The notes beneath the pieces are model-generated. The model searched no databases and was not told the origin of the DNA. It saw only the letters and a list, made by a program, of their open reading frames with translations. Below, piece by piece: positions 29,097 through 37,440 of a stretch of 64,000 nt of DNA (position 1 is the stretch's first letter; the number at the start of each line of letters is the position of its first letter). The DNA comes from Intestinibacter bartlettii (GTDB lineage Bacteria; Bacillota; Clostridia; Peptostreptococcales; Peptostreptococcaceae), in the NCBI RefSeq assembly GCF_000154445.1, contig NZ_DS499566.1, one strand, 5' to 3'. Both the position numbers and the translations under genes were made by a program.

Positions 29097-30011
29097 CAAA
29101 TACATCTCTCGCAACTGGTCAAAACTGATATAAATTCCTACCTTATTTAAATGATTAACTCTCTCATAATACAACTGCTCAAGCACCCTCTCAAACTCCT
29201 TACCATAATGCAATAAATTATGACAATGACTGCAAAGTGACACTATATTTTCTTCGACATCTAATGACACATCAAATATATCTGAATAAGCCATTGGAAC
29301 AAGGTGATGTGATTCTGTATATCCAACCTCTACATTTCTTCGTAAAAATACTTCATGCTCAGAATCCACTTCACATTTATGGTTTGCCTTTTTCAATGCA
29401 TTCATTGCTACTTTTCTATCACGTATATATGTTTTAATTCCATTTTGAATTGTATATTTTTGTTTTTTCTTTTTATCATATTTATAAGTAAAGTTTTCAT
29501 CGACATTTATTTTATCGATATAATTTTTTAAATCATATTCTATATTATTCTCTTCTTGCAAAGTTTCTTTTATCATATCTATCTCATTTGATTTAATATA
29601 ATTAGCCAGTTCTTCTGACACTTTGCTTGGACCTTGAACTGATTTTAGACCATTTTGTTTTAGATTTTCCAATGTAAACTTATTTTCTTTATATTTTGTT
29701 ATAAGCTCTAACTCCATATATCTTCCACAGTTTTCGTAATTATCGCCTTTTAATATAAATTCTCGATCTTTTTCTGTATCTGCATAATCTAAATCAACTT
29801 TTCTCGCAACACATTTATATCGAATCTCTTTAATTGGACTTGTTACATATATGTAAACTATATCACCCACATTTACATTTGTACTTTGCTTCCATTCAAC
29901 CTTGTCTAATTTATTAAACACGCCACAAACATCGTAATATGCTGGATTGCAAGGTATTACCCATTGTGTTTTTTCAGCCTTAAATAATTTACTCTTCACA
30001 TTTGTTGTCAT
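29094..30011 (-). CDS. EVE-like domain HNH endonuclease
   Basis: The N-terminal ~100 residues (QWVIPCNPAYYDVCGVFNKL, then a VGDIVYIYV strand) look like an EVE/PUA-type base-reading domain. The C-terminal nuclease has Cys213, the catalytic His pair 235-236 (TESHHLVPM), Asn255 and the zinc set Cys260/Cys263 with His264/His268 (CSHCHNLLH). This design is associated with restriction of modified DNA. It lies inside a copy of the dispersed repeat, with repeat blocks on both sides, so it looks like cargo. There is no methylase partner. Confidence 0.85.
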   Translation of the reverse strand: MTTNVKSKLFKAEKTQWVIPCNPAYYDVCGVFNKLDKVEWKQSTNVNVGDIVYIYVTSPIKEIRYKCVARKVDLDYADTEKDREFILKGDNYENCGRYMELELITKYKENKFTLENLKQNGLKSVQGPSKVSEELANYIKSNEIDMIKETLQEENNIEYDLKNYIDKINVDENFTYKYDKKKKQKYTIQNGIKTYIRDRKVAMNALKKANHKCEVDSEHEVFLRRNVEVGYTESHHLVPMAYSDIFDVSLDVEENIVSLCSHCHNLLHYGKEFERVLEQLYYERVNHLNKVGIYISFDQLREMYL

Positions 30012-30090
30012 TATATCTTCCTCATTCTCCCCATTTTATATTTTTAATTTTTATAAATATTATATACAATCTATTTTAACATCAATCTCC

Positions 30091-30464
30091 ACAAAAACAA
30101 CCACTGAACCCAAATACACCTACCAAGCTGACCAAAATCAACACCCCTAAACTTAACCGAACCTACTTAATCTCCCAAAGTCATCACACTTGACTCAAAA
30201 ATACCCACGAGTTCTCCAAAAGCACCTCCACTTGATTCAAATGAACCCACTATATATCTAAAAACATTCCCACCTAACTCCAAAGTTCTCACCAGGTCTC
30301 CAAAAATCACACCATCCTGATTAAAATCCACGCATTCGACAAAAAACACCCCATCACTTGACTCAAAAGTCTACCCTTACCGTATTTTCTTCCCCTTTAT
30401 CCAAACCAAAATACGAATAAAACTGATGAAAACATGGACCAAATAACTCCTCTATTATATAACT
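30091..30464 (-). repeat. Dispersed repeat copy 1: block A and tandem array
   Basis: Read on the minus strand, it begins with a ~90-base block A (30373-30464) nearly identical to copies at 33541-33757 and 35999-36357. Block A carries a 13-codon ORF (30397-30435) and an inverted repeat CGTATTTT/AAAATACG. About a dozen degenerate G/T-rich units of roughly 19 and 23 bases follow (pattern GGTG-TTTTTGAGTCAAGTG). This is the longest of the three arrays. It precedes the HNH gene on the same strand. Confidence 0.85.
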
Positions 30465-30470
30465 ACTATA

Positions 30471-30589
30471 AATAAAGAAATCTTTATTCTAAAGACCCTT
30501 AAAGATGTAGATTTCTTTGAAACACATATACGGAAATTATACTTATCCACAATCTATGAAATGAATATAATTTACTATGTGTTATAAAA
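30471..30589 (+). repeat. Left arm of ~120-bp inverted repeat flanking the GGCT-like gene
   Basis: Its reverse complement matches 32281-32424 with a few substitutions, apart from a ~30-base hairpin insertion in the right arm. It contains TTATCCACA, the consensus DnaA-box sequence, and ACACATATACGGAAATTATA. Confidence 0.9.
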
Positions 30590-30640
30590 AAAGTAGATAA
30601 TCTTAAGTTTGTACTTACCGATTCATCTACTCTTTTTATT
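30586..30640 (-). terminator. Terminator of the double GGCT-like gene
   Basis: AGTAGAT/ATCTACT arms with an imperfect long loop are followed by seven T on the minus strand, abutting the left inverted repeat. Confidence 0.65.
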
Positions 30641-30715
30641 AAGCTCTATTTTCTTATCTTAGTTATTCTATAGCATTTTTATATAGTAATATTTTCTTAT
30701 AATAGATTACCAACT

Positions 30716-32164
30716 TTATATCGACTCTGCCTTGTCAGCTATATTTTTATTTATCCTGCAATCTAAGTACTCTATGATTTCCTTTTTAGAAAGACTTTTA
30801 TATGTTTCTCTCAGTCCTTTTTGGATGATTTCAACATATCTTTCACTAGGTAGATTTTCTTCATTTATTTCATAATCAGTAAATGTAACAATCTCTTTTC
30901 CATCATAAGCACCTAATCTTATTTTATTTTTATACTTACTTCCTTCTAGTTCTTTAATTTGATTGAATTGATCTTTGGTTATAAGGTACATTCGTCCCAA
31001 AGTAACTTCATTTTTATCTTCTTTAGGTTCTATAAAAGCTACCCCTTTATTATCCCAAAGGCATGATTTGTTTGCAAAATATAAGCGATGATTTATTAAT
31101 ATTGGTTTTGATGCTATAGGTGGAGTTGTATTATGACAAGAATTTATATAGCCCATGAATCTATTATAATTTAAATTTGAACCATAGCTTGCATACCAAA
31201 GATAATCATCTTCAGTTTTTTCTTTCCAGCTTTGAATTTTATTTTCTTCATGTACCTCTTTATTATAAACATATATTATAGCCAAATGAGATTTTCCTGT
31301 TCTATCTTTTACTATAGTAAATTCTCTAGTATATAGATTGCCATTTGATTCTAAAATATCTATGTTTTTAAGCAAATCATAATCTATAGTGTATAATTCG
31401 CCTTCAATAGAGTCTTTTTCAGAATGTTTTGCAGCTGGATATCCAAATCCTGTATCATACAATTCAAACCCTTCTGCTACAGCATCTCCTAAAACATTCG
31501 CTTGGCTAAGTAACTCATGATTAGATTGGTCGAACATAAGAGTTCCATAAACAAATAATTTTAATTTAGAATTTTCTTTTAATTTAAGTGTATTTTTGAA
31601 TTCTTCTTCGTAATCTATGCCTAAATCACAAATTGTATTTCCTTGGTCCAGTCTTTCTTGCATCTCTGTAAATATACGTTTTATACACACATTAAATCTC
31701 GGGCATAAGTTTTTATTTTCTCTTAAAAATACAAATAGACCAGATTCTATAAACATACTTAAAACTTTTATTCTTCCGTCTTGTGCCTCGTAAGTATAAC
31801 CTCTAAAGCTTCTTTTAGTGCATGCTTCTAGACCTAACTTAAAACAATCATCAAAACCTTCTATCTCGTCGTTTAGCTTCATCATATACCCAACCATCAT
31901 TGCCATAGTTATACAATAAGTAGGCCAATATAAAAAATCTATTCTTGCATCAGATGGCATATAGTCATCTAATATTATTGCCCAGAACCCTTCAAATTTA
32001 TCTTTATTTTGAGTTCTTACAAATTCAACACATAATTCTTTTAATTGTGCTCGTTCTATTTTTCCTTCATTTATGTCATTAACCATCATCTCTAAGTCAT
32101 TTTTGATTTTTAATCCATCTTTAACATTTATATCTTTACCTGTCATAGTTTCGAATTTTTTCAT
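30716..32164 (-). CDS. Protein with helical N-terminus and two gamma-glutamylcyclotransferase-like domains
   Basis: Residues 1-200 are helical and unrecognised. Residues about 202-315 form a GGCT/AIG2-like domain (KLFVYGTLM, GFGYPAA, GELYTIDYDLL). Residues about 340-480 hold a second cyclotransferase-like domain opening with WYASYGSNLNYNRFMGYI. Members of this fold release 5-oxoproline from gamma-glutamyl amines or peptides, so a peptide-modifying or detoxifying role is possible. Having both in one chain is unusual. The gene has a strong GGGAGGATG site and lies inside the inverted repeats. Confidence 0.75.
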   Translation of the reverse strand: MKKFETMTGKDINVKDGLKIKNDLEMMVNDINEGKIERAQLKELCVEFVRTQNKDKFEGFWAIILDDYMPSDARIDFLYWPTYCITMAMMVGYMMKLNDEIEGFDDCFKLGLEACTKRSFRGYTYEAQDGRIKVLSMFIESGLFVFLRENKNLCPRFNVCIKRIFTEMQERLDQGNTICDLGIDYEEEFKNTLKLKENSKLKLFVYGTLMFDQSNHELLSQANVLGDAVAEGFELYDTGFGYPAAKHSEKDSIEGELYTIDYDLLKNIDILESNGNLYTREFTIVKDRTGKSHLAIIYVYNKEVHEENKIQSWKEKTEDDYLWYASYGSNLNYNRFMGYINSCHNTTPPIASKPILINHRLYFANKSCLWDNKGVAFIEPKEDKNEVTLGRMYLITKDQFNQIKELEGSKYKNKIRLGAYDGKEIVTFTDYEINEENLPSERYVEIIQKGLRETYKSLSKKEIIEYLDCRINKNIADKAESI

Positions 32165-32261
32165 TCTATCATCCTCCCATTTTATACAATAAAAATTTAT
32201 TTAAATTATCTTTCTTATATAATTCATATCTTAATTGTATCAAATGGAAGTTACGTTATTG

Positions 32262-32276
32262 AGGTACCGGGTACCT
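32262..32276. promoter_or_regulatory. GC-rich palindrome upstream of the double GGCT-like gene
   Basis: AGGTACC-G-GGTACCT is a perfect 15-base dyad in very AT-rich surroundings, 100 bases upstream of the start codon. Its single-base centre rules out a stable hairpin, so a protein operator is more likely. Confidence 0.35.
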
Positions 32277-32280
32277 ATTT

Positions 32281-32424
32281 TTATAACACATAGGAAATTA
32301 TATTCATTTATAAATTGTGGATAAGTATAATTTCCGTATATGTGTTTTTAGCACTTGGCGCAGCAAGTGCGATAACTTTCAAAAAAATCTACATTTTTAA
32401 GGGTCTTTAGGATAAAGATTTTTT
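32281..32424 (-). repeat. Right arm of inverted repeat, with inserted hairpin
   Basis: Reverse complement of 30471-30589, including TTATCCACA on the minus strand. It contains an extra ~30 bases with the hairpin GCACTTG/CAAGTGC (32350-32370). Its end coincides with the stop codon of the HTH gene. Confidence 0.9.
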
Positions 32425-33383
32425 TATTTTCGTGGATTTTTAAAGTTTTTTAAAATTTTTAGATAAGAATATTCATCTCCTTCTCCAATATTTGAAATAA
32501 ATTCTTCTGTTTTAAAAGAATCTATTATATAATCTTCTTCCTCTTCTAACTTTCTTTTTCTTTCCTCTGCCTCATCAGCAATCATTTTATACCAATTAAT
32601 ATCTATTTTTAATTCTTCTTTTGGAAGTTCGTTCAAAATCCTGTTAGTTGCATAATCTGATAACTGCATCCAAATGCTGACTGCAGTTTCTCTCGCATAT
32701 TCTTTATATCCATAAATCTCATATGAATACTTCAATCCATTAAGCAATGCTATTATTTGCTCTAAATTCTGTACCAAAAACAAAGGATGAGCAGTTGACA
32801 ATATATACTCTTCACCATTTTCATCATTCTGTTTACGATATTCAACCTTTACCCTTTGCCCCATTACGCTCATTTCTCCATCGCTTATAATTCTTAAATC
32901 TCTATGTATATTGCTTTCGTCTAACATAAGTTCATAGGCCATATCACTTATATCGCTCGCATTACATCCCTTGTGAATTCTTTTTATAATTTCTAATCTT
33001 CTTTCTAATTCAGTATAGTATCTCGGTAATTTTTCTATAGACATTCCTTTATCTTTATTCAAAAATTTTATGTATTTGCTATATATATAGTGATCTATCT
33101 TTTTTTCTTTTTTTGACTTAAGTCTCTCTATTAAATCTTCTCTTATTTGCACAGAATCAACCACTTTATCAATATATTTATTATTTATTCCAGAATTATA
33201 TTTATTTGGTTTGCTTTGTTTTAAAAACTTTTTTTCTTCTTTTTCATATTTGGTAATACACTCAAATGCATCCTTAATTCTTGATTTGTTGATAGGTTTA
33301 CCATCTAATCTGAATCCTCTTTTATTTTTTTCTAAAAATTCATTAGCCATATCAAGCATATTTACTCTTTTAACTTTTTCCAT
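32424..33383 (-). CDS. DeoR-type helix-turn-helix protein
   Basis: A 319-residue basic protein. Residues about 128-170 (ERRLEIIKRIHKGCNASDIS, then DESNIHRDLRIISDG) are a DeoR-type winged helix. The N-terminal 120 residues are Lys-rich and helical, the C-terminal 150 helical and acidic. No WYL or sugar-binding domain is present, so it is not an ordinary metabolic regulator. Position among repeats in an accessory region suggests a mobile-element regulator; the function is unknown. Confidence 0.6.
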   Translation of the reverse strand: MEKVKRVNMLDMANEFLEKNKRGFRLDGKPINKSRIKDAFECITKYEKEEKKFLKQSKPNKYNSGINNKYIDKVVDSVQIREDLIERLKSKKEKKIDHYIYSKYIKFLNKDKGMSIEKLPRYYTELERRLEIIKRIHKGCNASDISDMAYELMLDESNIHRDLRIISDGEMSVMGQRVKVEYRKQNDENGEEYILSTAHPLFLVQNLEQIIALLNGLKYSYEIYGYKEYARETAVSIWMQLSDYATNRILNELPKEELKIDINWYKMIADEAEERKRKLEEEEDYIIDSFKTEEFISNIGEGDEYSYLKILKNFKNPRK

Positions 33384-33470
33384 TAAAATCCCCCCAAATG
33401 ATTTGTAAACTACCTAAATCCTAATTTTTCAACATAATTACCTCGTAATCCTTTATTTTTCTATAAATAT

Positions 33471-33523
33471 AAAAAATCACTTCGTGCATATGCCACTATA
33501 AGCATCTACATAAAGTGATTTTC
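33471..33523 (-). terminator. Hairpin between HTH gene and repeat copy 2
   Basis: An AAAATCACTT/AAGTGATTTT stem is followed by a T-rich tract on the minus strand. It could end transcripts coming through repeat copy 2. Confidence 0.55.
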
Positions 33524-33540
33524 ATACAAACTATATCATA

Positions 33541-33757
33541 AATATATTTATCACAAAGTTGTTAAATAGAATAACAGTGTGCAAAATAATACTATAAACA
33601 CACCATCGAACCCAAATGCACCTACTGAATCACAAAAAAATCATAACACCTGACCCAAAAGTCCACCCTTACCGTGCTTTCTTCCCCTTTATCCAAACCA
33701 AAATACGAATAAAACTGATGAAAACATGGACCAAATAACTCCTCTACTATATAACTC
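33541..33757 (-). repeat. Dispersed repeat copy 2 (shortest array)
   Basis: Contains block B (33541-33595), a short array of about four units and block A with the same 13-codon ORF at 33689-33727. It lacks most of the units seen in copies 1 and 3, so array length varies. It lies downstream of the HicB gene. Confidence 0.85.
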
Positions 33758-33786
33758 TTATTAAATAAAAATAAGAGTCTTTTTTA
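33754..33786. terminator. Terminator-like hairpin after the HicB gene
   Basis: An ACTCTTATT/AATAAGAGT stem has a seven-T run on the plus strand and A/T-rich flanks. It partly overlaps the end of repeat copy 2. Confidence 0.5.
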
Positions 33787-33822
33787 CACATCTATTTTTC
33801 ATTTGATCTCTTACGGGAATCA

Positions 33823-34077
33823 TCATATATCTATTAAAACAATGCTTTGAGTATCTTCTGTTTTTATTAGATTTATCTGAGATGGTTCTGGAATTTCTTC
33901 TTCATCTTGTTCTAATCCATACATATATAATTCTAGTACTTCTTTAGCATTTCTAAATGCTTCTTCCTGACAATCCCCACAAGTTATACATCCCGGTAAA
34001 TCTGGAAAAGTAACTGTTATGCCGTCATTATCAAAATCAAAAATAGCAGGATATATATATCTGTCTTTTACGTTCAT
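33823..34077 (-). CDS. Orphan HicB-like antitoxin
   Basis: An 84-residue HicB fold: YPAIFDFDNDGITVTFPDLPGC, then GDCQEEAFRNAKEVLELYM. HicB normally neutralises the HicA mRNA interferase and represses its own operon. No HicA (about 60 residues with a dsRBD-like fold) is visible on either side, and no DNA-binding C-terminal domain is present. It follows the LRR gene by 39 bases on the same strand. It may act on a distant HicA or be a remnant. Confidence 0.8.
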   Translation of the reverse strand: MNVKDRYIYPAIFDFDNDGITVTFPDLPGCITCGDCQEEAFRNAKEVLELYMYGLEQDEEEIPEPSQINLIKTEDTQSIVLIDI

Positions 34078-34116
34078 AAAAATCCCTCCTAAATAATTAT
34101 TCTTTTACTAATTCAG

Positions 34117-35912
34117 CTACTTCTTTTGATTTCCTAAATAACGTTCGATTATCTTTATCATGTTATCTACTTCTTCTAACATAATCTCTTCTGGAGTACA
34201 CTTGCCTTCTCTTAAAAATTCAAATCTTTTTTCTGCAACCTCTTGTGATGCACAAGGATGTTCAGCTAGCCATGAATGATTTTTTTCAAAGTATATGTAT
34301 GATTCATTCCATTCATCAATTGTAATACTACTATATTTTTCTACTACCTCATCCATAAATTCACTAAAATCAAAAGGTCCCCAGTCCCTAGTAAACACAT
34401 TTTCTATACCTTGTTCTATGTAAGGTTTTAGTTGTTTTTCGAATAAAGCCAATTCAATTGCTCCTAAAAATTCTTTACATCCATTGTAACCAAAACTAGC
34501 ATCTTTTAAATTTAATTGTCTTAATTTAGAGTAATAAACTTCATCTAAATCATTTTTTAATTGAGCTGCTGTTTTACTAGTATAAAATTCTCTAAAAGTT
34601 TTACTACTGTTTACTTCTAAATTATTCTTATTTTCAAATAAATCTTTAATGCATTTTAAAAATCTACTAGTTTTTATTTGACAACACTTTTCAAACCTTT
34701 TAATAATCGCATCAGGAAATTCTTTGAAAAGAGGTCTTACAAAATCATTATTTTTTGATACTTCCATAATACTCTGTGCTAAAAGCAATGAATTTATATA
34801 AAAATAAATATAATCGAATTCTAATTCAGGAATTAATTTATCAATATCATCAAAAGATTTATATACATCTAATCTATCTTTATTTCTAGCTTTATCTACA
34901 TTAGTAAATTGATTTTTATTTTTTAATTGTTCAAATTCAGATTTCCATTCTGAACTTGATGCTGGAAATTTCTTAGTTTTAATATAATTAGCAATATCTA
35001 TATTCATATCTTCAATTAAATTAAAACAATATAAAATATCTCGTTCTAAAGAATTTGCATATAATTGTTTATTTCCCCTAACTCGACTTAATTTTTTATC
35101 AAATATATTTACTCTTATCGAATAATAAAATTCATTTTTATTCATTTTATCAAAATCTTCATATGCTACCTCAACAATTCTATTTATTATATTTATACCT
35201 TGAGCACTTAAAAATTCTATTTTATTTTCTTCCTCATAATTCTTATTTGTTAATTTTTTGCTATTAGTTTCTTTTAAAGAATATTTATTTGTATTATTTA
35301 TATATTTATAATTAGTATCTTCTATATATTTATAATAAATTTTATTTCGTTTAGCATATTTCTCAGCATAAGACCCTTTATTACAATATACACAAATATC
35401 ATTACAATTTTTAAATAAAAATTCTCCAATAGAAATAACAGATTTCGGTATTTCTATTTCTCTTAAACTACTACATCCTGCAAATGCATATTCCCCTATG
35501 GTTCTAATTGAATTTGGTATTTTTATTTCTTTCAAATTACTACATCCTGCAAATGCACTATTTCCAATAGAAGTAACTAAACTTCGTATTTCTACTTTTT
35601 TTAAGTTTCTACATGTTGCAAATGCAAATGGTCTTATAGAAGTAACTGACCCTGATACTATTACTTCTTTTATATCCAAGTTTCCTTCAAAAGATACTGT
35701 CCCATTATAAATAGCTTTTCCAGAATCAATATAATACGTACTAGTTATTTGTGAATCACTTTTTTTTATTGTTTAACTTTGGGATTGTATTTATTACTAG
35801 TTACCCCAGAATCGTATTTATTACTAGTATTTGTTTTATAGTCGGAGTTATTATTACTTCCAATATAATTAATTATTATAAAAATCAATATTATCACTAT
35901 TAAAAGTCCCAT
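34117..35912 (-). pseudogene. Frameshifted membrane-anchored leucine-rich-repeat (BspA-like) protein
   Basis: The natural start is the ATG at 35912, six bases after AAAGGAGG. It encodes a 48-residue piece (35766-35912) with a transmembrane segment (GLLIVIILIFIIINYIG) and a Ser/Asn linker. A stop at 35766-35768 interrupts it, beside an eight-A run. The other frame is open from about 35760 and includes the 34117-35679 frame, which carries three to four LRR_5 repeats (SIGNSAFAGCSNLKEIKIPNS) then ~370 residues of unknown helical sequence. The TTG start at 35679 has no proper ribosome binding site. One gene broken by a small indel is the simplest reading. Confidence 0.65.
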
Positions 35913-35998
35913 ATTTTTCCTCCTTTATTTTAATAAAATTATAATCCTGTTTAGATACTAAATCAAATTCAAAGTATAAATTATTCCCACTAATACCT

Positions 35999-36357
35999 TT
36001 ATCACAAAGTCGTTAAATAGAATAACAGTGTGCAAAACAATATATTTCTTAACTGCTAGAAACTAACCTAACACACCATCGAACCCAAATTCACCTACCA
36101 AGCTGACCAAAATCAACACCCCCTCAACCCAAATGCACCCACTGAATCACAAAAAATCATAACACTAGACTCAAAAACACCCACGGGGTCTCCAAAAATC
36201 ACACCATCCTGATCAAAATCCACGCATTCGACAAAAAACACCCTATCACTTGACCCAAAAGTCCACCCTTATCGTATTTTCTTCTCCTTTATCCAAACCA
36301 AAATACGAATAAAACTGATGAAAACATGGATCAAATAACTCCTCTACTATATAACTC
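35999..36357 (-). repeat. Dispersed repeat copy 3 (contiguous, about nine units)
   Basis: Uninterrupted copy: block B, a 28-base segment unique to this copy, about nine degenerate units, and block A with the 13-codon ORF at 36289-36327. It can serve as the reference for the element's unbroken structure. No gene is present in the surrounding interval 35913-36549. Confidence 0.85.
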
Positions 36358-36549
36358 TTTTAAAAAAATATAAATTTTTTCAAAAAGTGAAGCTTTAGAA
36401 CAAGACTTTTTCCATACTTTTTAAGTATAATTAACTTAAGAGAATATATATAAAATTTTTCACTACCAACCCTCACTAAACAACCACAACAAAATGCAGC
36501 AATATGTAAAACACGTTCTCAAATTTTCAAATAAAAGAGGTGTTCAATT

Positions 36550-37290
36550 ATGAAGTATACTATTTCTGGTTTTTCTCAACTAGCTGCTGTAAATTTCAAC
36601 CTAGATTCTGTTGATTTACATATGCTTAGATGGATTGTTGATTTTATCGATTCAAATCGAATGCGTTCTATGACGCTTGATGGTGAGAAGTATTATTGGG
36701 TTTCTTACCAAGGGTTAATCGATGATTTGCCGATTTTATATTTGAAAAAGGATGCGATTTATAAGAGACTTAAGCGTATGTGTGAGTTAGGAATTTTGAA
36801 GAAAAAGACTGTTTTTTCAGGTGGAAAGTTTTCTTATTTTACATATGGTGAAAATTTTAATGAGCTTTTTAAAAGTTATGAAGAGTTAGAATATGAAGCT
36901 AAGATGAAAGAGGAAATGGAAGTTCAGCAAATGCATAGAGATTTAAAACAAAATTTATTACAACAAGGTCCAGAAGAAAGAGAGATTACTCATATTGCAA
37001 TAGAATTCTATATGGATATTTTTGAAATTCCACCTCAGTCTAAGCATGAATTCTCAATTTTTTATAATTGGTTAGAAGATATTAAATTATTAGTACCAAA
37101 ACTATCCAATTTTAAACCCCACCAAATTCGTATCATTGTTCGATGGATTTTTAATAGAGAAAATAGATGGGCTAGTATAATTAAATCACCATCTTTATTA
37201 TATAAATATTTTCCTTATATAGCGCATGAAGCTTCACTAGATAAGGAATTTATATCTAGATACGACGAGAAATATATTAAGTGGTGGTAA
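36550..37290 (+). CDS. Winged-helix replication-initiator-like protein
   Basis: A 246-residue protein. Residues about 20-100 form a winged helix (LHMLRWIVDFI, WVSYQGLIDDLPIL, YKRLKRMCELGIL, GGKFSYFTYG) like the N-terminal domains of phage and plasmid replisome organisers. The C-terminus is helical with basic and Trp-rich segments. No replicative helicase or loader gene is adjacent, so it appears isolated. AAAGAGGTG precedes the ATG. It may be a relic of a mobile element that built this accessory region. Confidence 0.6.
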   Translation: MKYTISGFSQLAAVNFNLDSVDLHMLRWIVDFIDSNRMRSMTLDGEKYYWVSYQGLIDDLPILYLKKDAIYKRLKRMCELGILKKKTVFSGGKFSYFTYGENFNELFKSYEELEYEAKMKEEMEVQQMHRDLKQNLLQQGPEEREITHIAIEFYMDIFEIPPQSKHEFSIFYNWLEDIKLLVPKLSNFKPHQIRIIVRWIFNRENRWASIIKSPSLLYKYFPYIAHEASLDKEFISRYDEKYIKWW

Positions 37291-37362
37291 TATAAATACC
37301 TATATTTATGACATAGATTTTTCGGTTTTAAGTTAGATTTTATACTTATTAATACAAATACA

Positions 37363-37411
37363 ATACCCCGTGTATGAACGGCATTTAAAAGCCCATACAC
37401 GGGGTATTTTT
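37363..37411. terminator. Bidirectional terminator between the initiator-like and lysozyme genes
   Basis: An ATACCCCGTGTATG/CATACACGGGGTAT stem lies between convergent genes, with five T on the plus side. Confidence 0.85.
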
Positions 37412-37440
37412 ACATATATTCCCACAAATTTATCTTTGTA

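Noticed and set aside
28832..29122. 96-codon minus-strand open frame upstream of copA
   Set aside because: It spans the copA promoter and operator and overlaps the HNH stop and repeat block B; composition is not protein-like and no ribosome site was found.
30167..30349. 60-codon ORF with repeats such as GGAFGELVGIFESS
   Set aside because: It is the tandem array of repeat copy 1 read in one frame; it needs a GTG start without a ribosome site and is not preserved in copies 2 and 3.
30091..36357. CRISPR array
   Set aside because: Units are degenerate, contiguous and without unique spacers, and no cas genes are present.
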